From Maritalea mobilis (GTDB lineage Bacteria; Pseudomonadota; Alphaproteobacteria; Rhizobiales; Devosiaceae): a stretch of DNA of 64,000 nucleotides. The position numbers and the translations under genes are program-made. Location of the stretch: assembly GCF_004363175.1 (NCBI RefSeq), contig NZ_SNYR01000001.1, forward strand, positions 496,001-560,000. Reading direction: 5' to 3'. Shown in pieces: positions 18,191 to 29,651 of the stretch. The notes under the pieces were generated by a model that worked only from the letters and a program-made list of their open reading frames with translations, ran no database searches and had not been told where the DNA came from. Positions within the stretch are counted from its first letter, which is position 1. The number at the start of each line of letters is the position of its first letter.

Positions 18191-19963
18191 TTACTCTTTC
18201 GGAAGATTTAGGCGAATGTGCAACTCGCGCAATTGGCGGGCAGATACGGAAGATGGAGCATCCATCAACAAATCTTCTGCTTGCTGATTCATCGGGAACG
18301 CTGTCACTTCACGCAGATTCTCTTCGCCGCACAACAACATCACAATCCGGTCGATACCTGGCGCAATGCCACCGTGTGGGGGTGCGCCATATTCCATCGC
18401 CCGCAACATGCCGCCGAACTTTTCATAAAGAATGCTCTCATCATAACCAGCGATATCGAACGCTTTCTTCATGATTTCTGGACGGTGGTTCCGGATCGCG
18501 CCAGAGCTCAACTCGAAGCCGTTACACACAATGTCATACTGATAAGCATTGATGGTCAGTGGATCTTGGTTTTCCAACGCTTCAAGGCCACCTTGCGGCA
18601 TGGAGAATGGGTTGTGAGAGAAATCAACTTTCTTCTCATCTTCGTTCCACTCGAACATTGGGAAATCAACAATCCAGCACAGCTCAAAACGATCTTTATC
18701 GATCAAATCGAGCTCTTGGCCAGCACGAGTACGGGCAGCGCCTGCAAAGCTAACGAATTTCGACGGTACACCGCATACAAAGAAGACGGAATCGCCATCT
18801 TTCAAACCAAGCTGATCGCGAATGGCAGCAGTGCGCTCTTCACCGATATTTTTGGCAATTGGGCCCGCGCCCTCACCATCACGGAAGAAGATATAGCCAA
18901 GGCCCGGCTGACCTTCGCCCTGTGCCCACTTGTTCATGCGGTCACAGAATGCGCGCGAACCACCAGTTGGTGCCGGGATTGCCCAAACTTCAACCTTCGG
19001 ATCATTTGCAATTTGGTTGGCGAAAATGCCAAAGCCTGAACCAGCAAAATGCTCAGTTACGCTTTGCATTTCAATCGGGTTCCGCAAGTCTGGCTTGTCG
19101 TTACCATATTTGCGCATAGATTCCGCATATGGAATGCGGGGGAATTCTTGAGTGACTGGCTTGCCTTCACCAAATTCCTCAAACACACCGCGCAACACCG
19201 GCTCGATGGCTTGGAACACATCTTCCTGCTCCACAAAGCTCATCTCGATATCAAGCTGATAGAACTCGCCCGGTGAACGGTCAGCGCGCGCATCTTCATC
19301 GCGGAAACATGCCGCAATTTGGAAATAACGGTCAAAACCAGAAATCATCAGCAATTGCTTGAACTGCTGTGGCGCTTGCGGCAGAGCGTAGAACTTGCCT
19401 GGGTGCAAACGTGAAGGCACCAAGAAGTCCCGCGCACCTTCAGGGCTAGACGCAGTCAAAATTGGAGTTTGATATTCGGTGAAGCCTTGGCCAACCATCG
19501 TGTTGCGCAAATAAGAAATGATCTTAGACCGCATCACAATATTGTTGTGCAACCGCTCACGGCGCAAATCCAAGAAGCGATATTTCAAACGGATATCTTC
19601 CGGATATTCCTGATCGCCAAACACCGGCATTGGCAATTCTTTAGATGCGCCAAGCACTTCCATATCGCGGATATAGATTTCAACTTCACCAGTAGAGAGG
19701 TCTTTATTCACGGCTTCTGGCGCACGAGCTTTCACATCGCCATCAACGCGGATCACGAACTCAGAACGCACTTTTTCAGCCAGCCCAAACGCATCAGAAT
19801 CAGGGTCGACCACACATTGGGTGATCCCGTAATGGTCGCGCAAATCGATGAACAACAAGCCGCCATGGTCGCGGATGCGGTGCACCCAACCTGACAGACG
19901 AACTTTCTCGTCCACATGATCTTTATTTAATTCAGCACAAGTGTGGCTACGATATAGATGCAT
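18191..19963 (-). CDS. aspS: Aspartyl-tRNA synthetase, probably non-discriminating
   Basis: Class II synthetase charging tRNA-Asp; 590 residues with N-terminal anticodon-binding OB fold, catalytic core and the bacterial GAD insertion. Motif 2 is [19 protein letters not shown], motif 3 is [16 protein letters not shown]. The OB-fold segment reads [11 protein letters not shown], with His33 and Gly35 where non-discriminating bacterial enzymes have them (Escherichia coli, discriminating, has Leu there). With gatCAB in the same window this suggests it also charges tRNA-Asn for transamidation. Divergent from rnd across 189 bases. Confidence 0.96.
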   Translation of the reverse strand: MHLYRSHTCAELNKDHVDEKVRLSGWVHRIRDHGGLLFIDLRDHYGITQCVVDPDSDAFGLAEKVRSEFVIRVDGDVKARAPEAVNKDLSTGEVEIYIRDMEVLGASKELPMPVFGDQEYPEDIRLKYRFLDLRRERLHNNIVMRSKIISYLRNTMVGQGFTEYQTPILTASSPEGARDFLVPSRLHPGKFYALPQAPQQFKQLLMISGFDRYFQIAACFRDEDARADRSPGEFYQLDIEMSFVEQEDVFQAIEPVLRGVFEEFGEGKPVTQEFPRIPYAESMRKYGNDKPDLRNPIEMQSVTEHFAGSGFGIFANQIANDPKVEVWAIPAPTGGSRAFCDRMNKWAQGEGQPGLGYIFFRDGEGAGPIAKNIGEERTAAIRDQLGLKDGDSVFFVCGVPSKFVSFAGAARTRAGQELDLIDKDRFELCWIVDFPMFEWNEDEKKVDFSHNPFSMPQGGLEALENQDPLTINAYQYDIVCNGFELSSGAIRNHRPEIMKKAFDIAGYDESILYEKFGGMLRAMEYGAPPHGGIAPGIDRIVMLLCGEENLREVTAFPMNQQAEDLLMDAPSSVSARQLRELHIRLNLPKE

Positions 19964-20152
19964 CTATTCCAATCCCGCAAAATTCTAGGGCTTTTTGGGG
20001 GCGAAAAGCGCATGCCACGCCCGATTTGTCAAGCATCTGATACGTTTTTCATTCTGCTCTTGCAAGTCTGACCCATTTCCAGCCATTATTGGGCCAACAC
20101 TTCGCATCGCAAAACAGCGCAAAAACAGCAGATTCAATAACAGAAAGCATTT

Positions 20153-21319
20153 ATGCACATTATTACGACCACCTCTGAACTGGCCAAATTTTGTCAGGCC
20201 GCCGCTGCACACCCTTTCGTTACCGTTGATACAGAGTTTTTGCGCGAAACAACCTATTGGCCCAAACTTTGCCTTGTGCAAATGGCAACGCCCGACGAAG
20301 CCGTTATTGTTGATCCAATTGACACCGACATTGATTTGACACCTATGTTTGAACTGTTCGCCAATGAAGAAGTGGTGAAAGTTTTTCACGCGGCAAAGCA
20401 AGATGTCGAGATTTTTGTCAATCTCTCCGGTGAAGCACCAAAATCATTGTTTGATACGCAAGTCGCCGCCGCTGTATGTGGCTTCGGCGATAGCATTTCT
20501 TACGACAATATGGTCCGCCAGATTACAGGCGCACAAGTGGACAAAAGCTCCCGCTTCACAAACTGGTCTCACCGCCCACTTACCGACAAACAATTGCATT
20601 ATGCCTTGGGGGATGTCACTCATTTGCGCGACTGCTATTTGCATATTGTGGCGGAGCTGGACAAGCGCGACCGCTGGGACTGGATCAATGACGAAATGAA
20701 AGCATTGATGCAGCCAGAAAACTACATCGTGCTGCCAGAAAATGCGTGGAAGCGCATGAAAATGAAGGTCAATCGCCCACGCGACTTTGCCCTTTTGAAA
20801 ATGCTGGCTGAATGGCGTGAGGAAAAAGCGCAAAAGCAGAATGTGCCGCGCGGCCGCGTGCTAAAAGATGAAGCTCTGTTTGAACTGTCGCAGCAGCAGC
20901 CTACAAATCCCAAAGCATTTGACCGCCTGCGCGCCTTTTCAAAAGGCTTTGGCCGCTCCAGCACAGCAAATGAGTTGATCAAGCTGGTAGAAGTGGCACA
21001 AAAACTCGACAAAGCCGACCTGCCAAAAATTCCACGCAAGCCGAACGGCCCCTCACCCAAAGGCGCAATTGGCGATTTACTGCGGGTATTGCTTAAGGCG
21101 GTCAGCGAGCAGGAAGGCGTGGCCCCACGCATCATCGCCACAAGTGACGATATTGATTCAATCGTGTTGGATGATGATGCAGACGTGCCAGCGCTGAAGG
21201 GCTGGCGCGCCAACGTGTTTGGCGAAAAAGCCTTGGCCATCAAACATGGCAAAATGGCCCTTGGCGCCACCAAAGCTGGCATTGTGCCTGTGAAAGTGAC
21301 GTTAGAAGACGACGAATAA
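20153..21319 (+). CDS. rnd: Ribonuclease D
   Basis: 3'-5' exoribonuclease that trims tRNA and other RNA 3' ends. The 388-residue protein has the DEDDy exonuclease fold: Exo I VDTEFLRE (about 24-31), Exo II FHAAKQDVEIF (about 78-88) and Exo III YALGDVTHL (about 150-158), then HRDC domains (about 205-285 and a weaker second one near 295-370). All four acidic residues and the Tyr are visible. ATG 20153 begins MHIITTTSEL as usual in Rhizobiales. It ends five bases from the convergent ppx gene with no hairpin between them. Confidence 0.95.
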   Translation: MHIITTTSELAKFCQAAAAHPFVTVDTEFLRETTYWPKLCLVQMATPDEAVIVDPIDTDIDLTPMFELFANEEVVKVFHAAKQDVEIFVNLSGEAPKSLFDTQVAAAVCGFGDSISYDNMVRQITGAQVDKSSRFTNWSHRPLTDKQLHYALGDVTHLRDCYLHIVAELDKRDRWDWINDEMKALMQPENYIVLPENAWKRMKMKVNRPRDFALLKMLAEWREEKAQKQNVPRGRVLKDEALFELSQQQPTNPKAFDRLRAFSKGFGRSSTANELIKLVEVAQKLDKADLPKIPRKPNGPSPKGAIGDLLRVLLKAVSEQEGVAPRIIATSDDIDSIVLDDDADVPALKGWRANVFGEKALAIKHGKMALGATKAGIVPVKVTLEDDE

Positions 21320-21324
21320 AACCG

Positions 21325-22869
21325 TCAAATAATGCGAATGTCAGCTTGCCGATTCAACAAGTCGGCCAGCTGATCAAACCGCCGCATCATTTTCTCAGCC
21401 GCCAAAAATTCCATTCCCTTTGGAATGCACAAATATAGCTTGTCATCGTCAATGTCCCAATCAAGCTGATTGAGAACACCAGGCATTGCGGCTGAAAGCA
21501 AATAGGCTACGCGATAAGTGGCGGCGACCAAAATCGCATGGTCCTGATCTTCATCACGGCATAAGTTGAGAATTTCCTCATGCCCCAATTTCTTGGGCTT
21601 CAATCCATTATAACGCGCCGCTAAGACTGTGGCGATGTAAGCGCGATCGGCATGATCTAGCCCCACGAAGGAACCAAGGGTCACCAAATCCACCGCTTGC
21701 GCACCACGATAGTCAGGATGCCCCCGCCACGACACATCAGACAATAAGCAAGACGCTTCACGCAACCGCACTAAGCTGGTGGTTTCTTTAATTTGTGCAG
21801 TTTCAATAAGCTTGGTGGTGAAGGCGGATAAATCAGCACTGTGGGCAGGCGCACGCGATCGCAACAATGCATATTCACGGCATGCCAAAAGCAGCGGATC
21901 AGCGCGCTGGTCGTCATCGCTGAGCTGACCAAACAAATAGCCCTCGCGCAAACCAAGCGCGGAAAACTTTACCGAGGAAAATGCACCAATTTCCAACACC
22001 GCTTTGAGCGCTGCAGCGCCAAAAGGCAGCAAGGTGCGGCGGTTGGAAGACAGCACTTGGGCTTCGTCTGGAATTTCACCCTTCTTAGCCTGCTTCAACA
22101 CATAATCGCAAAGCGCCAACATATCGTCAGCTTCTACACGGTAGCCCTGCACCATTGACAGCGGATAGCTATTGGTGACCTGATGCAAACGCGCCAAGGC
22201 CCGCCATGTGCCACCAATCGCCACAAATTCTGGCAAGTGCTGCGCCTTGATCAATTCAGAAGCGGCGAGCTTTTCGCAAGCAATCTCATAGGCTTTTGAC
22301 GCGTTGTTATCGCTATCATCCTGCAACCGGATGGCGCCTAACTTGTAAGTTTCACCGCCAAATACGCGATCTAGATCAATGCCAGCCAATTCTAAGCTGC
22401 CGCCGCCAAAGTCGCCGAGAAGGCCACGCTGATTGGGCATGCCAGCCAAAGTCCCAAGGGCCGCATAGTGCGCTTCTTCTTCACCAGAAAGAATCTGCAC
22501 CTCAACGCCCATAATCTCCTGCACCGCAGTGATAAACTCGCCACCATTATCTGCATCTCGCGTGGCGGCAGTGGCCAACACATAAAGCGTTTCGACCTTG
22601 GTGAGTGAACACACCATTGCAAAACGACGCATGCCGTTTAATGCGCGTTCCACCCCTTCAGGGTTTAACTCGCCGCTTTGCGCCATGCCGCGCCCAAGAC
22701 CGCAGGCAACTTTTTCGTTGTAAAGTGGCGTTAAAGCCCGCACATGGCGCTCATAGATCACCAAACGCACCGAGTTGGACCCAATGTCCAACACGGCTAT
22801 GGGATCGTCGCTGCCAATTCGCCCCTGTGCAGCGGGACGACGCAGTGCATTAACAAAGCTTTTGATCAA
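21325..22869 (-). CDS. ppx: Exopolyphosphatase / pppGpp phosphohydrolase family
   Basis: Releases phosphate from the ends of inorganic polyphosphate; related GppA enzymes act on pppGpp. The 514-residue product has the actin/HSP70-like phosphatase fold: [16 protein letters not shown] (about 26-40), [20 protein letters not shown] and [10 protein letters not shown] (about 152-161), and a helical C-terminal half. The first bases overlap the ppk stop codon in ATGA, so ppk and ppx are translationally coupled, giving synthesis and breakdown of polyphosphate in one operon. This pairing is well known in alphaproteobacteria. Confidence 0.94.
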   Translation of the reverse strand: MIKSFVNALRRPAAQGRIGSDDPIAVLDIGSNSVRLVIYERHVRALTPLYNEKVACGLGRGMAQSGELNPEGVERALNGMRRFAMVCSLTKVETLYVLATAATRDADNGGEFITAVQEIMGVEVQILSGEEEAHYAALGTLAGMPNQRGLLGDFGGGSLELAGIDLDRVFGGETYKLGAIRLQDDSDNNASKAYEIACEKLAASELIKAQHLPEFVAIGGTWRALARLHQVTNSYPLSMVQGYRVEADDMLALCDYVLKQAKKGEIPDEAQVLSSNRRTLLPFGAAALKAVLEIGAFSSVKFSALGLREGYLFGQLSDDDQRADPLLLACREYALLRSRAPAHSADLSAFTTKLIETAQIKETTSLVRLREASCLLSDVSWRGHPDYRGAQAVDLVTLGSFVGLDHADRAYIATVLAARYNGLKPKKLGHEEILNLCRDEDQDHAILVAATYRVAYLLSAAMPGVLNQLDWDIDDDKLYLCIPKGMEFLAAEKMMRRFDQLADLLNRQADIRII

Positions 22870-25049
22870 TCATCTTCCTCATCATGACGACCATCTTGAG
22901 ACAGCGCGCTACCCCGACCTGAAAGCGAAGGATTATTCATGAAATATTCTTGCGCGTTAAAGATCGGTTCGCCCTCTTGCGGCTCAATCCGCCGTGAGGT
23001 GCCATCTGGCAACACCTCCCAGCTTTGCTGATTGTCATTGATGTTGGCAACCATAATCCGGTCTAGCACCTGCTTATGAACGGTTTTATTGAATAATGGC
23101 ACCATGGTTTCCACACGACCATCCAAATTACGCGGCATAAGATCGGCAGAAGAAATGAATACGGCGGCCTTGCGCGAAGGCATTTCGTGCCCCTGCCCAA
23201 AGCAATAAATGCGTGAATGTTCGAGGAAACGCCCAACGATGGACTTCACCCGAATATTGTCTGAGAAGCCCGGAATACCAGGACGTAAGCAACAAATGCC
23301 ACGCACAACAAGCTCAACTTCAACCCCTGCCTGTGAGGCCGCGTAAAGCGCATCAATAATGCGTGGATCGACCAGCGAGTTCATTTTGAACCAAATGGTT
23401 GCTGGCTTACCTTCCTTAGCAAACTCGATTTCCGCATCAATATGCTTCAACAATGTGTCGCGCAGTGACATGGGCGATACAGAGATACACTCAAGCCCAG
23501 ACGGACGAGCATAACCCGTGACGAAGTTGAACACCCGCGCTACATCGCGCGTGATGGCCGCATTGGAAGTGAAATAGGATAGATCGGTATAAATTTTCGC
23601 GGTGATTGGGTGATAGTTACCCGTACCGATATGGCAGTAAGAAACCAGCTTACCCTTCTTCTCGCGCCGCACAACCTGACTCAGCTTCGCGTGCGTTTTC
23701 CAATCGATAAAGCCGAACACCACCTGCACGCCTGCGCGTTCCAAATCTCGCGCCCAGCGAATATTGGCTTCTTCATCAAACCGCGCTTTCAACTCGACCA
23801 AAGCGGTAACGGATTTGCCTGCCTCAGCAGCTTGAATAAGCGCCTTGACGATTGGACTGTCATTTGACGTGCGGTAAAGCGTTTGCTTGATGGCCACCAC
23901 ATCCGGATCAGACGCGGCCTGCTTCAAAAATTGCGCAACAATATCAAAGCTTTCATAGGGGTGATGCACCACAATATCTTTTTGCTTAATCGCAGCAAAA
24001 CAATCACCATTATGGTCGCGCACCCGCTCTGGGAAACGCGCATTGAAAGGCTGAAATTTCAGTTTTGGCCGCTCAATATCACAAAGCTTGGACGCATCCG
24101 AAAGCGCCAAGAAACCTTCAACTTCAAACGTATCTTCAATGCCCACATGCAGCTCATCCGCAATGCGGCGGCGCAAGGCGCGTGGCATAGAACGTTCAAT
24201 TTCAAGACGGATCACCTGCCCGCGCCGACGTTGTTTCAACGCAGACTCAAACTCCACCACCAAATCGGCGGCTTCATCGTCAATCTCCATCTCGCTATCC
24301 CGAATAACGCGAAACGCACCTGCACCAACTACGTCATAGCCCGGGAACATGCGCTCAAAGAACAAATTGATCAGCGTTTCAATCGTCACCATTTCGATGC
24401 GAGAACCAGTGGTCAAATCCTGCGGTAAAAAGACAAACCGCTCCATATTTTGCGGCACACGCACCAAGGCAGTTAGCGTGTGATCCGCCCCCGGCTGCTG
24501 CAATTCAAATGCAAGCGAGAAACCAAGGTTAGGAATGAAGGGGAATGGATGCGCAGGGTCAACCGCCATCGGCGTCAGCACCGGGAAGATTTCTTCTTGA
24601 AACAACTCTTCCAAATACGCCAATTGCTGCGGCCCGAGATCATTTACATCAAGCAAGATGATCTCCTGCTCGGCCAACTCATTTCGAATCGCGCGCCAGC
24701 TATCTTGCTGCTCAAGATGCAAATGCTGGGCAAGCGCAGCAATTTCTTCCAACTGCTCAGAAGCCGTCATGCCATCATCGCTCAATCGGGTCACGCCCGC
24801 CCGCAGCTGGCCTTTAAGACCCGCCACACGAACCATGAAAAATTCATCTAAGTTGCTGGCCGAAATGGACACAAAGCGCAGACGTTCCAAAAGCGGATGA
24901 TTCTTGTTTCCCGCCTCTTCCAACACGCGCATGTTGAACTGCAACCACGAAACCTCTCGGTTCACAAAGCGCGCTGGGCTTTGTGACAAAATCTCAATAT
25001 CGGGGGCTTCGCTGTTTGGCGTTTCCGCCAAATCCATGATCTCGTCCAT
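22866..25049 (-). CDS. ppk: Polyphosphate kinase 1
   Basis: Transfers the terminal phosphate of ATP to polyphosphate, reversible, at the inner membrane. The 727-residue protein shows the N-terminal domain ([36 protein letters not shown]), the head domain and the two PLD-like catalytic domains with the histidine segments DWKTHAKLS and [13 protein letters not shown], one of which carries the phospho-histidine. [13 protein letters not shown] and [15 protein letters not shown] are also conserved. It begins about 100 bases after hdaA and is the first gene of the ppk-ppx pair. Confidence 0.96.
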   Translation of the reverse strand: MDEIMDLAETPNSEAPDIEILSQSPARFVNREVSWLQFNMRVLEEAGNKNHPLLERLRFVSISASNLDEFFMVRVAGLKGQLRAGVTRLSDDGMTASEQLEEIAALAQHLHLEQQDSWRAIRNELAEQEIILLDVNDLGPQQLAYLEELFQEEIFPVLTPMAVDPAHPFPFIPNLGFSLAFELQQPGADHTLTALVRVPQNMERFVFLPQDLTTGSRIEMVTIETLINLFFERMFPGYDVVGAGAFRVIRDSEMEIDDEAADLVVEFESALKQRRRGQVIRLEIERSMPRALRRRIADELHVGIEDTFEVEGFLALSDASKLCDIERPKLKFQPFNARFPERVRDHNGDCFAAIKQKDIVVHHPYESFDIVAQFLKQAASDPDVVAIKQTLYRTSNDSPIVKALIQAAEAGKSVTALVELKARFDEEANIRWARDLERAGVQVVFGFIDWKTHAKLSQVVRREKKGKLVSYCHIGTGNYHPITAKIYTDLSYFTSNAAITRDVARVFNFVTGYARPSGLECISVSPMSLRDTLLKHIDAEIEFAKEGKPATIWFKMNSLVDPRIIDALYAASQAGVEVELVVRGICCLRPGIPGFSDNIRVKSIVGRFLEHSRIYCFGQGHEMPSRKAAVFISSADLMPRNLDGRVETMVPLFNKTVHKQVLDRIMVANINDNQQSWEVLPDGTSRRIEPQEGEPIFNAQEYFMNNPSLSGRGSALSQDGRHDEEDD

Positions 25050-25156
25050 ACTTCACTTCCAAACTGTGCCACGCAACATGTGGCTTGCTCAAACGCACAT
25101 GCGCAGCAAGCACTCACAAGGGCTTAAAGTGATTATATGGCAATTGTGTAACAGAT

Positions 25157-25837
25157 TTATTGATTGTAAAGCTGCGCCAATGCTTCAGCCGCCAATCGCT
25201 TCGAAATTGGCTTATGCCGCTCTAGCGACATTTGGTCCATCAATTCAACCAATGCCACCACATGCGCCGGCGACCGCTCCATTCGCGACAGAAGATATGG
25301 AATAAGGCCCGGATCAATCTGGATCTGCCGATCATCAAACAATTTGACAAAAAGCTGCGCCAAATGGGCATCGTCCAACGGGGAAATCTCAAGATTGAGC
25401 GCCAATCGCAAGCGCGAGCGCACATCTTGCGTTTCTAAATCCCACTGATCTAGGGGGCGATCCGCTGTCATCAACAAGGGGAGTTGCGACCGCATAGCCT
25501 GATTGAGCAAGTTAAATAAAGGCGTCTCACCCATCCAAAGGCTGTGACAATCCTCAACCAGCAAAGGCCCATGCATCATTTGCGGCCAGTCCTCATCCAT
25601 ATCTGGCTTGAGCACCTGCGCGCCGCTTTGCCCCACCCAAATGCTGGCTAAATGGGTCTTACCAGACTTTTCTGGCCCGATCAGCAATGTGGTCGCACCC
25701 GGCCATTCGCGCATGCCCATCAAATATTCATAGGCCTGCAAATTGCCAGCACTCACCACAAAATCATCTTCACCCAGTGCCGTTTCAAACGGCAAATCAA
25801 GCACCAATTGCTGGGTGGAAGCCTTATCTGCACTCAT
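25157..25837 (-). CDS. hdaA: DnaA regulatory inactivator (Hda/HdaA family)
   Basis: DnaA-related AAA+ protein that with the sliding clamp stimulates ATP hydrolysis by DnaA and prevents re-initiation. The 226-residue protein lacks the DNA-binding domain of DnaA. A clamp-binding type motif QLVLDLPF lies at residues 9-16, Walker A is GPEKSGKTHL (about 54-63), Walker B is about LLVEDCHSL, and RSRLRLALNLEI covers the arginine-finger region. Position between ppk and the AI-2E type exporter, with purMN beyond, is the classical Rhizobiales arrangement. The neighbouring exporter gene ends 11 bases before this gene starts. Confidence 0.9.
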   Translation of the reverse strand: MSADKASTQQLVLDLPFETALGEDDFVVSAGNLQAYEYLMGMREWPGATTLLIGPEKSGKTHLASIWVGQSGAQVLKPDMDEDWPQMMHGPLLVEDCHSLWMGETPLFNLLNQAMRSQLPLLMTADRPLDQWDLETQDVRSRLRLALNLEISPLDDAHLAQLFVKLFDDRQIQIDPGLIPYLLSRMERSPAHVVALVELMDQMSLERHKPISKRLAAEALAQLYNQ

Positions 25838-25848
25838 TCATGCAACCC

Positions 25849-26976
25849 TTACGCCTGCTTCTCAGCGGTTTCGGCTTCGCCAGTCAAATCCTGCTTAGCC
25901 TGCTGCATTTCAGCTTCTGTTTTGGCTTGGTAAAGCGAGCTTTCCAAATATTTGCGCACGGCATAGCGCACCAAAACGCCTGTCACCGCCGCCAACGGCA
26001 CTGCCAGCAACACACCAACTGCACCGAACAGCAAAGCAAAGGCAAACAATGCGAACATCAACCACACCGCGTGAACACCAATCGAGCGCCCCACCAGTTT
26101 TGGATATAGAATATTGCCCTCAATAAACTGGCCAAACATGAAAATGCCGAACACGAGTGCAATCATGGTCCAATCCGGCCAAAACTGCACAATGGCAACG
26201 CCGATCGACAGCACAAAGCCAATCAAAAAGCCCACATAAGGTACAAAAGAAAACAAGCCAGCGGCCAACCCAATAGCCAGACCAAAGTTCAACCCAACAA
26301 GCGTCAAACCAGTGGCATAAAACGCTGCAAGAATAAGCACCACGCTGGATTGCCCGCGCACAAAACCGGCCATTGCTTGGTTGATCTCAACAAACACATC
26401 GCGGATTTCATCGCGATAAGCGCGTGGCAACAATTCGTCGCCGCGCTTGATCATATTGTCCCAATCCAACAGCAAATAGAAGGCCACGACAGGCGTCACG
26501 ATCAGCAAGCCCACAACGTTCAAAATCGCCAAACCGCTTTGCATCACGCGGTTGAGCACACCAATGGCAAAGCCAACGCCTTGGCCCAAGAAATTAGAGA
26601 TATTGTTTTCAATCTCAGCCAACTGCTCATCACCAATCCACTCGCGTAGGGATGGCGCATATTCTGATGCCAATTGTTGCAAGCTTTGCACATAACCCGG
26701 CAAACGCTCGGCCAAGCCGACCAACTGCCCCAAAATGCTCGGCACAAGGAACAGGAATGCACCAACAAACAGCAAAACGCAGAGCAGCATGATGACAAAA
26801 GTCGCCCATAGCCGCGAAAATTTCATCCGTTCGAGAAAGTCTGCCGCTGGGTCGAGCATATAGGCCAAAACCATGCCCGCAATGAACGGCAGCAATATGC
26901 CGCGAAACACCCACAAAAACAAAATTGTCACCGCCAAGATGACAAGCCAAGTTTTTATTTGGTTTTGTAGTGTCAT
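25849..26976 (-). CDS. AI-2E family transporter (PerM/TqsA-like)
   Basis: A 375-residue inner membrane protein of the AI-2E exporter family, which includes autoinducer-2 exporters and Na+/H+ antiporters; the substrate cannot be told. About eight membrane segments are visible, the first at about 10-45, a long amphipathic loop ([25 protein letters not shown], about 90-125), then [13 protein letters not shown] and the family block [25 protein letters not shown]. The C-terminus is cytoplasmic and Lys/Glu rich. Likely the first gene of an exporter-hdaA transcript. Divergent from purM. Confidence 0.88.
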   Translation of the reverse strand: MTLQNQIKTWLVILAVTILFLWVFRGILLPFIAGMVLAYMLDPAADFLERMKFSRLWATFVIMLLCVLLFVGAFLFLVPSILGQLVGLAERLPGYVQSLQQLASEYAPSLREWIGDEQLAEIENNISNFLGQGVGFAIGVLNRVMQSGLAILNVVGLLIVTPVVAFYLLLDWDNMIKRGDELLPRAYRDEIRDVFVEINQAMAGFVRGQSSVVLILAAFYATGLTLVGLNFGLAIGLAAGLFSFVPYVGFLIGFVLSIGVAIVQFWPDWTMIALVFGIFMFGQFIEGNILYPKLVGRSIGVHAVWLMFALFAFALLFGAVGVLLAVPLAAVTGVLVRYAVRKYLESSLYQAKTEAEMQQAKQDLTGEAETAEKQA

Positions 26977-27138
26977 TCCCCACTCCTACACTTGCGCGAA
27001 CGCCCGCAATTCTTTATCAGCGCTGTTAAAGCGTTTGCGGCCCCGTTGCAAGAAGCTGCACCCAATGCCCCAACGCAAAATTCGCATCACTTATGTGCGA
27101 CGTCACGTTGCCACACATATGGGGAATGGACCAGCCCA

Positions 27139-28215
27139 ATGCCAGATGACACCAAGAAAAACACAAATTCACTCTCTTATGCAGATGCAGGTGTGGATAT
27201 CGATGCGGGCAACGCCCTTGTTGATCGCATCAAGCCGGTTGTAAAATCAACCGCCCGCCCCGGCTCTGACACAGAAATTGGCGGGTTTGGTGGCCTGTTC
27301 GATTTGAAAGCCGCAGGCTTTAAAGACCCCATTTTGGTGGCAGCAAATGATGGCGTGGGCACCAAGCTCAAAATCGCCATCGATAGCGGCATCCACAACA
27401 CAGTAGGCATCGATCTGGTGGCCATGTGCGTCAATGATTTGATCGTGCAAGGCGCGGAGCCGCTCTTCTTCCTCGACTATTACGCCACCGGCCAATTGGA
27501 CAATGATGTCGCCGCCGCTGTGATTGAAGGCATCGCCGCAGGCTGTCGCGACGCGAACTGCGCGCTTATCGGCGGCGAAACCGCTGAAATGCCGGGCATG
27601 TACGCCAAAGGCGACTACGATCTGGCAGGCTTTTGCGTGGGCGCTGCAGAGCGCGGCAACATGTTGCCCACCAACGATATTGCAGCAGGCGATTTGTTGA
27701 TCGGATTGCGCTCTTCCGGCGTTCACTCCAACGGCTATTCGCTGGTGCGCAAAATCGTTGAACTGAGCGGCCTTAATTGGGACAGCCCTGCACCATTTGA
27801 AGATGGCGTGACACTTGGCGAAGCGCTGCTGCGGCCAACACGCATTTATGTGCGCCAGGTTTTGGCAGCGCTAAAAGCAGGCCATAAAATCAAAGCCCTC
27901 GCCCACATTACAGGCGGCGGGTTCACCGAAAACATTCCGCGCGTATTGCCAGAAACGTTGGCGGCGAACATTGATCGCTCGTCCATCGAAGCACCAGCCG
28001 TGTTTGGCTGGCTCGCCAACACAGGCGGCGTTAAAACCAACGAAATGATGCGCACATTCAACTGTGGCGTTGGCATGGTGCTGGTAGCCAGCAAAGATGA
28101 GGCTGACGCCTTGATCGAAGCCCTACAGCAGGAAGGCGAAGACCCAATCATCTTGGGTGACCTGATTGAGCGCAAAAGCGATGCCGTTGAATATCATGGT
28201 GAGCTGGCCCTATGA
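27139..28215 (+). CDS. purM: Phosphoribosylformylglycinamidine cyclo-ligase
   Basis: AIR synthetase, the fifth step of purine biosynthesis: closes the imidazole ring using ATP. The 358-residue product has the PurM signatures [60 protein letters not shown] and the C-terminal [17 protein letters not shown] set the start at ATG 27139 (MPDDTKK), as the open frame upstream to 26992 encodes unrelated sequence. The stop overlaps the purN start in ATGA, so the two are coupled. Confidence 0.96.
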   Translation: MPDDTKKNTNSLSYADAGVDIDAGNALVDRIKPVVKSTARPGSDTEIGGFGGLFDLKAAGFKDPILVAANDGVGTKLKIAIDSGIHNTVGIDLVAMCVNDLIVQGAEPLFFLDYYATGQLDNDVAAAVIEGIAAGCRDANCALIGGETAEMPGMYAKGDYDLAGFCVGAAERGNMLPTNDIAAGDLLIGLRSSGVHSNGYSLVRKIVELSGLNWDSPAPFEDGVTLGEALLRPTRIYVRQVLAALKAGHKIKALAHITGGGFTENIPRVLPETLAANIDRSSIEAPAVFGWLANTGGVKTNEMMRTFNCGVGMVLVASKDEADALIEALQQEGEDPIILGDLIERKSDAVEYHGELAL

Positions 28216-28841
28216 GCGGGAAAACCAAAGTCGCCATTTTGATTTCTGGTCGCGGCTCGAATATGAAAAGCTTGATTCAAGCTGCAAAAGATAGCGACTA
28301 TCCCGCTGAAATTATTGGCGTATTCTCAAACCGCGCAGACGCGGCGGGTCTTGACTACGCCAAAGAACATGGAATCCAAACTGCTGTCATTTCCCATAAA
28401 GATTTTGATAGCCGCGAGGCTTTCTGTGATGCACTTGATGCACAACTTGAAGCATGGGGCACGGAGTTTATCTGCCTTGCAGGCTATATGCGCATCCATT
28501 CAAATGCATTTGCGGAAAAATGGTTGGGCAAGATGCTAAACATTCACCCGTCCCTTCTTCCTTTATTCAAAGGCTTGAAGCCACAGCAACAAGCGCTTGA
28601 TGCTGGCGTGAAAGTTTCCGGTGCGACAGTGCACGAAGTGACCCCGGAACTCGACGCGGGCCCATCCGTTATGCAAGGCGTGGTGCCGGTGCTTGAGGAT
28701 GATGATGCGGACAGCTTGGCCGCGCGCATTCTGACGGTGGAACATGAAATCTACCCCAAGGCGCTAAAATATTTCTTAGAAAAACGCCGCAACACTGACC
28801 AAAACCTTGCAGCGCAACAAACGCTGATCTGGCCGCAATAG
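28212..28841 (+). CDS. purN: Phosphoribosylglycinamide formyltransferase
   Basis: GAR transformylase, transfers a formyl group from 10-formyl-tetrahydrofolate to GAR in purine synthesis. In the 209-residue protein the phosphate-binding loop ISGRGSNM (about 10-17) and the catalytic Asn and His in LNIHPSLLP, with Asp in ELDAGP, are all visible. The C-terminus is about 10-15 residues longer than the Escherichia coli enzyme. Overlaps purM by four bases; an SDR gene follows 11 bases later and may share the transcript. Confidence 0.96.
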   Translation: MSGKTKVAILISGRGSNMKSLIQAAKDSDYPAEIIGVFSNRADAAGLDYAKEHGIQTAVISHKDFDSREAFCDALDAQLEAWGTEFICLAGYMRIHSNAFAEKWLGKMLNIHPSLLPLFKGLKPQQQALDAGVKVSGATVHEVTPELDAGPSVMQGVVPVLEDDDADSLAARILTVEHEIYPKALKYFLEKRRNTDQNLAAQQTLIWPQ

Positions 28842-28852
28842 GAGCAAAGCAT

Positions 28853-29551
28853 ATGACCAAAACCGTCCTTATCACTGGCGCAAATCGCGGTATCGGATTG
28901 GAACTGGTCAAACGCTATCTGCAAGAAGCGGATTGGCAGGTGATCGCCACCTGCCGCCAACCTGAAAATGCTGTTGAACTGAAACAGCTTGTTGCAAGCT
29001 CCTCAAATCGCTTGAAAATTCTGCCTCTTGAAGTCACGGACAGTGCATCTGTGCTGCGCCTAAGCAATGAGTTGAAAGATGCAACCATCGACGTACTGAT
29101 CAACAATGCGGGCATTTATAATGATAAAGGCCAAAAGTTCGGCGCAATCAATTTTGATAATTGGGCAGAAGCTTTCAACGTCAATACCTTAGGCCCCATG
29201 CGGGTGACTGAAGCATTGTTCGACACGTTGAAGCGTGCAAAGCTTGCAAAAATCATCACCATATCCAGCCAAATGGGCGCCCTTGGCCGCAAAGCCACAG
29301 GCAGCTTCGCCTATCGCAGTTCAAAAGCTGCAGTGAACAAGGCGATGCAGACCTTGGCTTACGAATTAGAGCAGGAAGATATGATGGTCGCCCTGTTCCA
29401 CCCCGGCTGGGTGCAAACCGACATGGGCGGCAGCGAAGCTGAGATCACACCAGAAGAAAGCGCTGCTGGCATTTTCAACACAATTGACCAGCTTTCAAAA
29501 GCGGACAATGGCAAATTCTTCAAATGGAATGGCGAAATTCACCCTTGGTAA
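28853..29551 (+). CDS. SDR family oxidoreductase (C-factor-like)
   Basis: A 232-residue NAD(P)-dependent short-chain dehydrogenase. The cofactor loop is TGANRGIG (residues 7-14), NNAG sits near residue 84, the catalytic Ser in ISSQMGA and the YRSSK motif near 150. The group resembles C-factor type proteins (GWVQTDMGG, TPEESAAGI). The substrate is unknown. The ribosome site AGGAG precedes ATG 28853, and the gene follows purN by 11 bases. An inverted repeat AATGATCA-N12-TGATCATT (29550-29577) overlaps its stop codon. Confidence 0.88.
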   Translation: MTKTVLITGANRGIGLELVKRYLQEADWQVIATCRQPENAVELKQLVASSSNRLKILPLEVTDSASVLRLSNELKDATIDVLINNAGIYNDKGQKFGAINFDNWAEAFNVNTLGPMRVTEALFDTLKRAKLAKIITISSQMGALGRKATGSFAYRSSKAAVNKAMQTLAYELEQEDMMVALFHPGWVQTDMGGSEAEITPEESAAGIFNTIDQLSKADNGKFFKWNGEIHPW

Positions 29552-29651
29552 TGATCACTCAAATTGATCTGATCATTGTGAAAAACGGTTCGACCGTTCG
29601 AATTTGCTGGGCTAGATTGGGCGCCTGTTAAATTTCAAGAAAGCAGAAATT

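Noticed and set aside
26992-27138. A 49-residue N-terminal extension of PurM
   Set aside because: Sequence unlike the family; the conserved start falls at 27139.
29584-29598. tRNA-like GGTTCGA sequence before the DMT gene
   Set aside because: Only a short palindrome; no acceptor, D or anticodon arm can be drawn around it.
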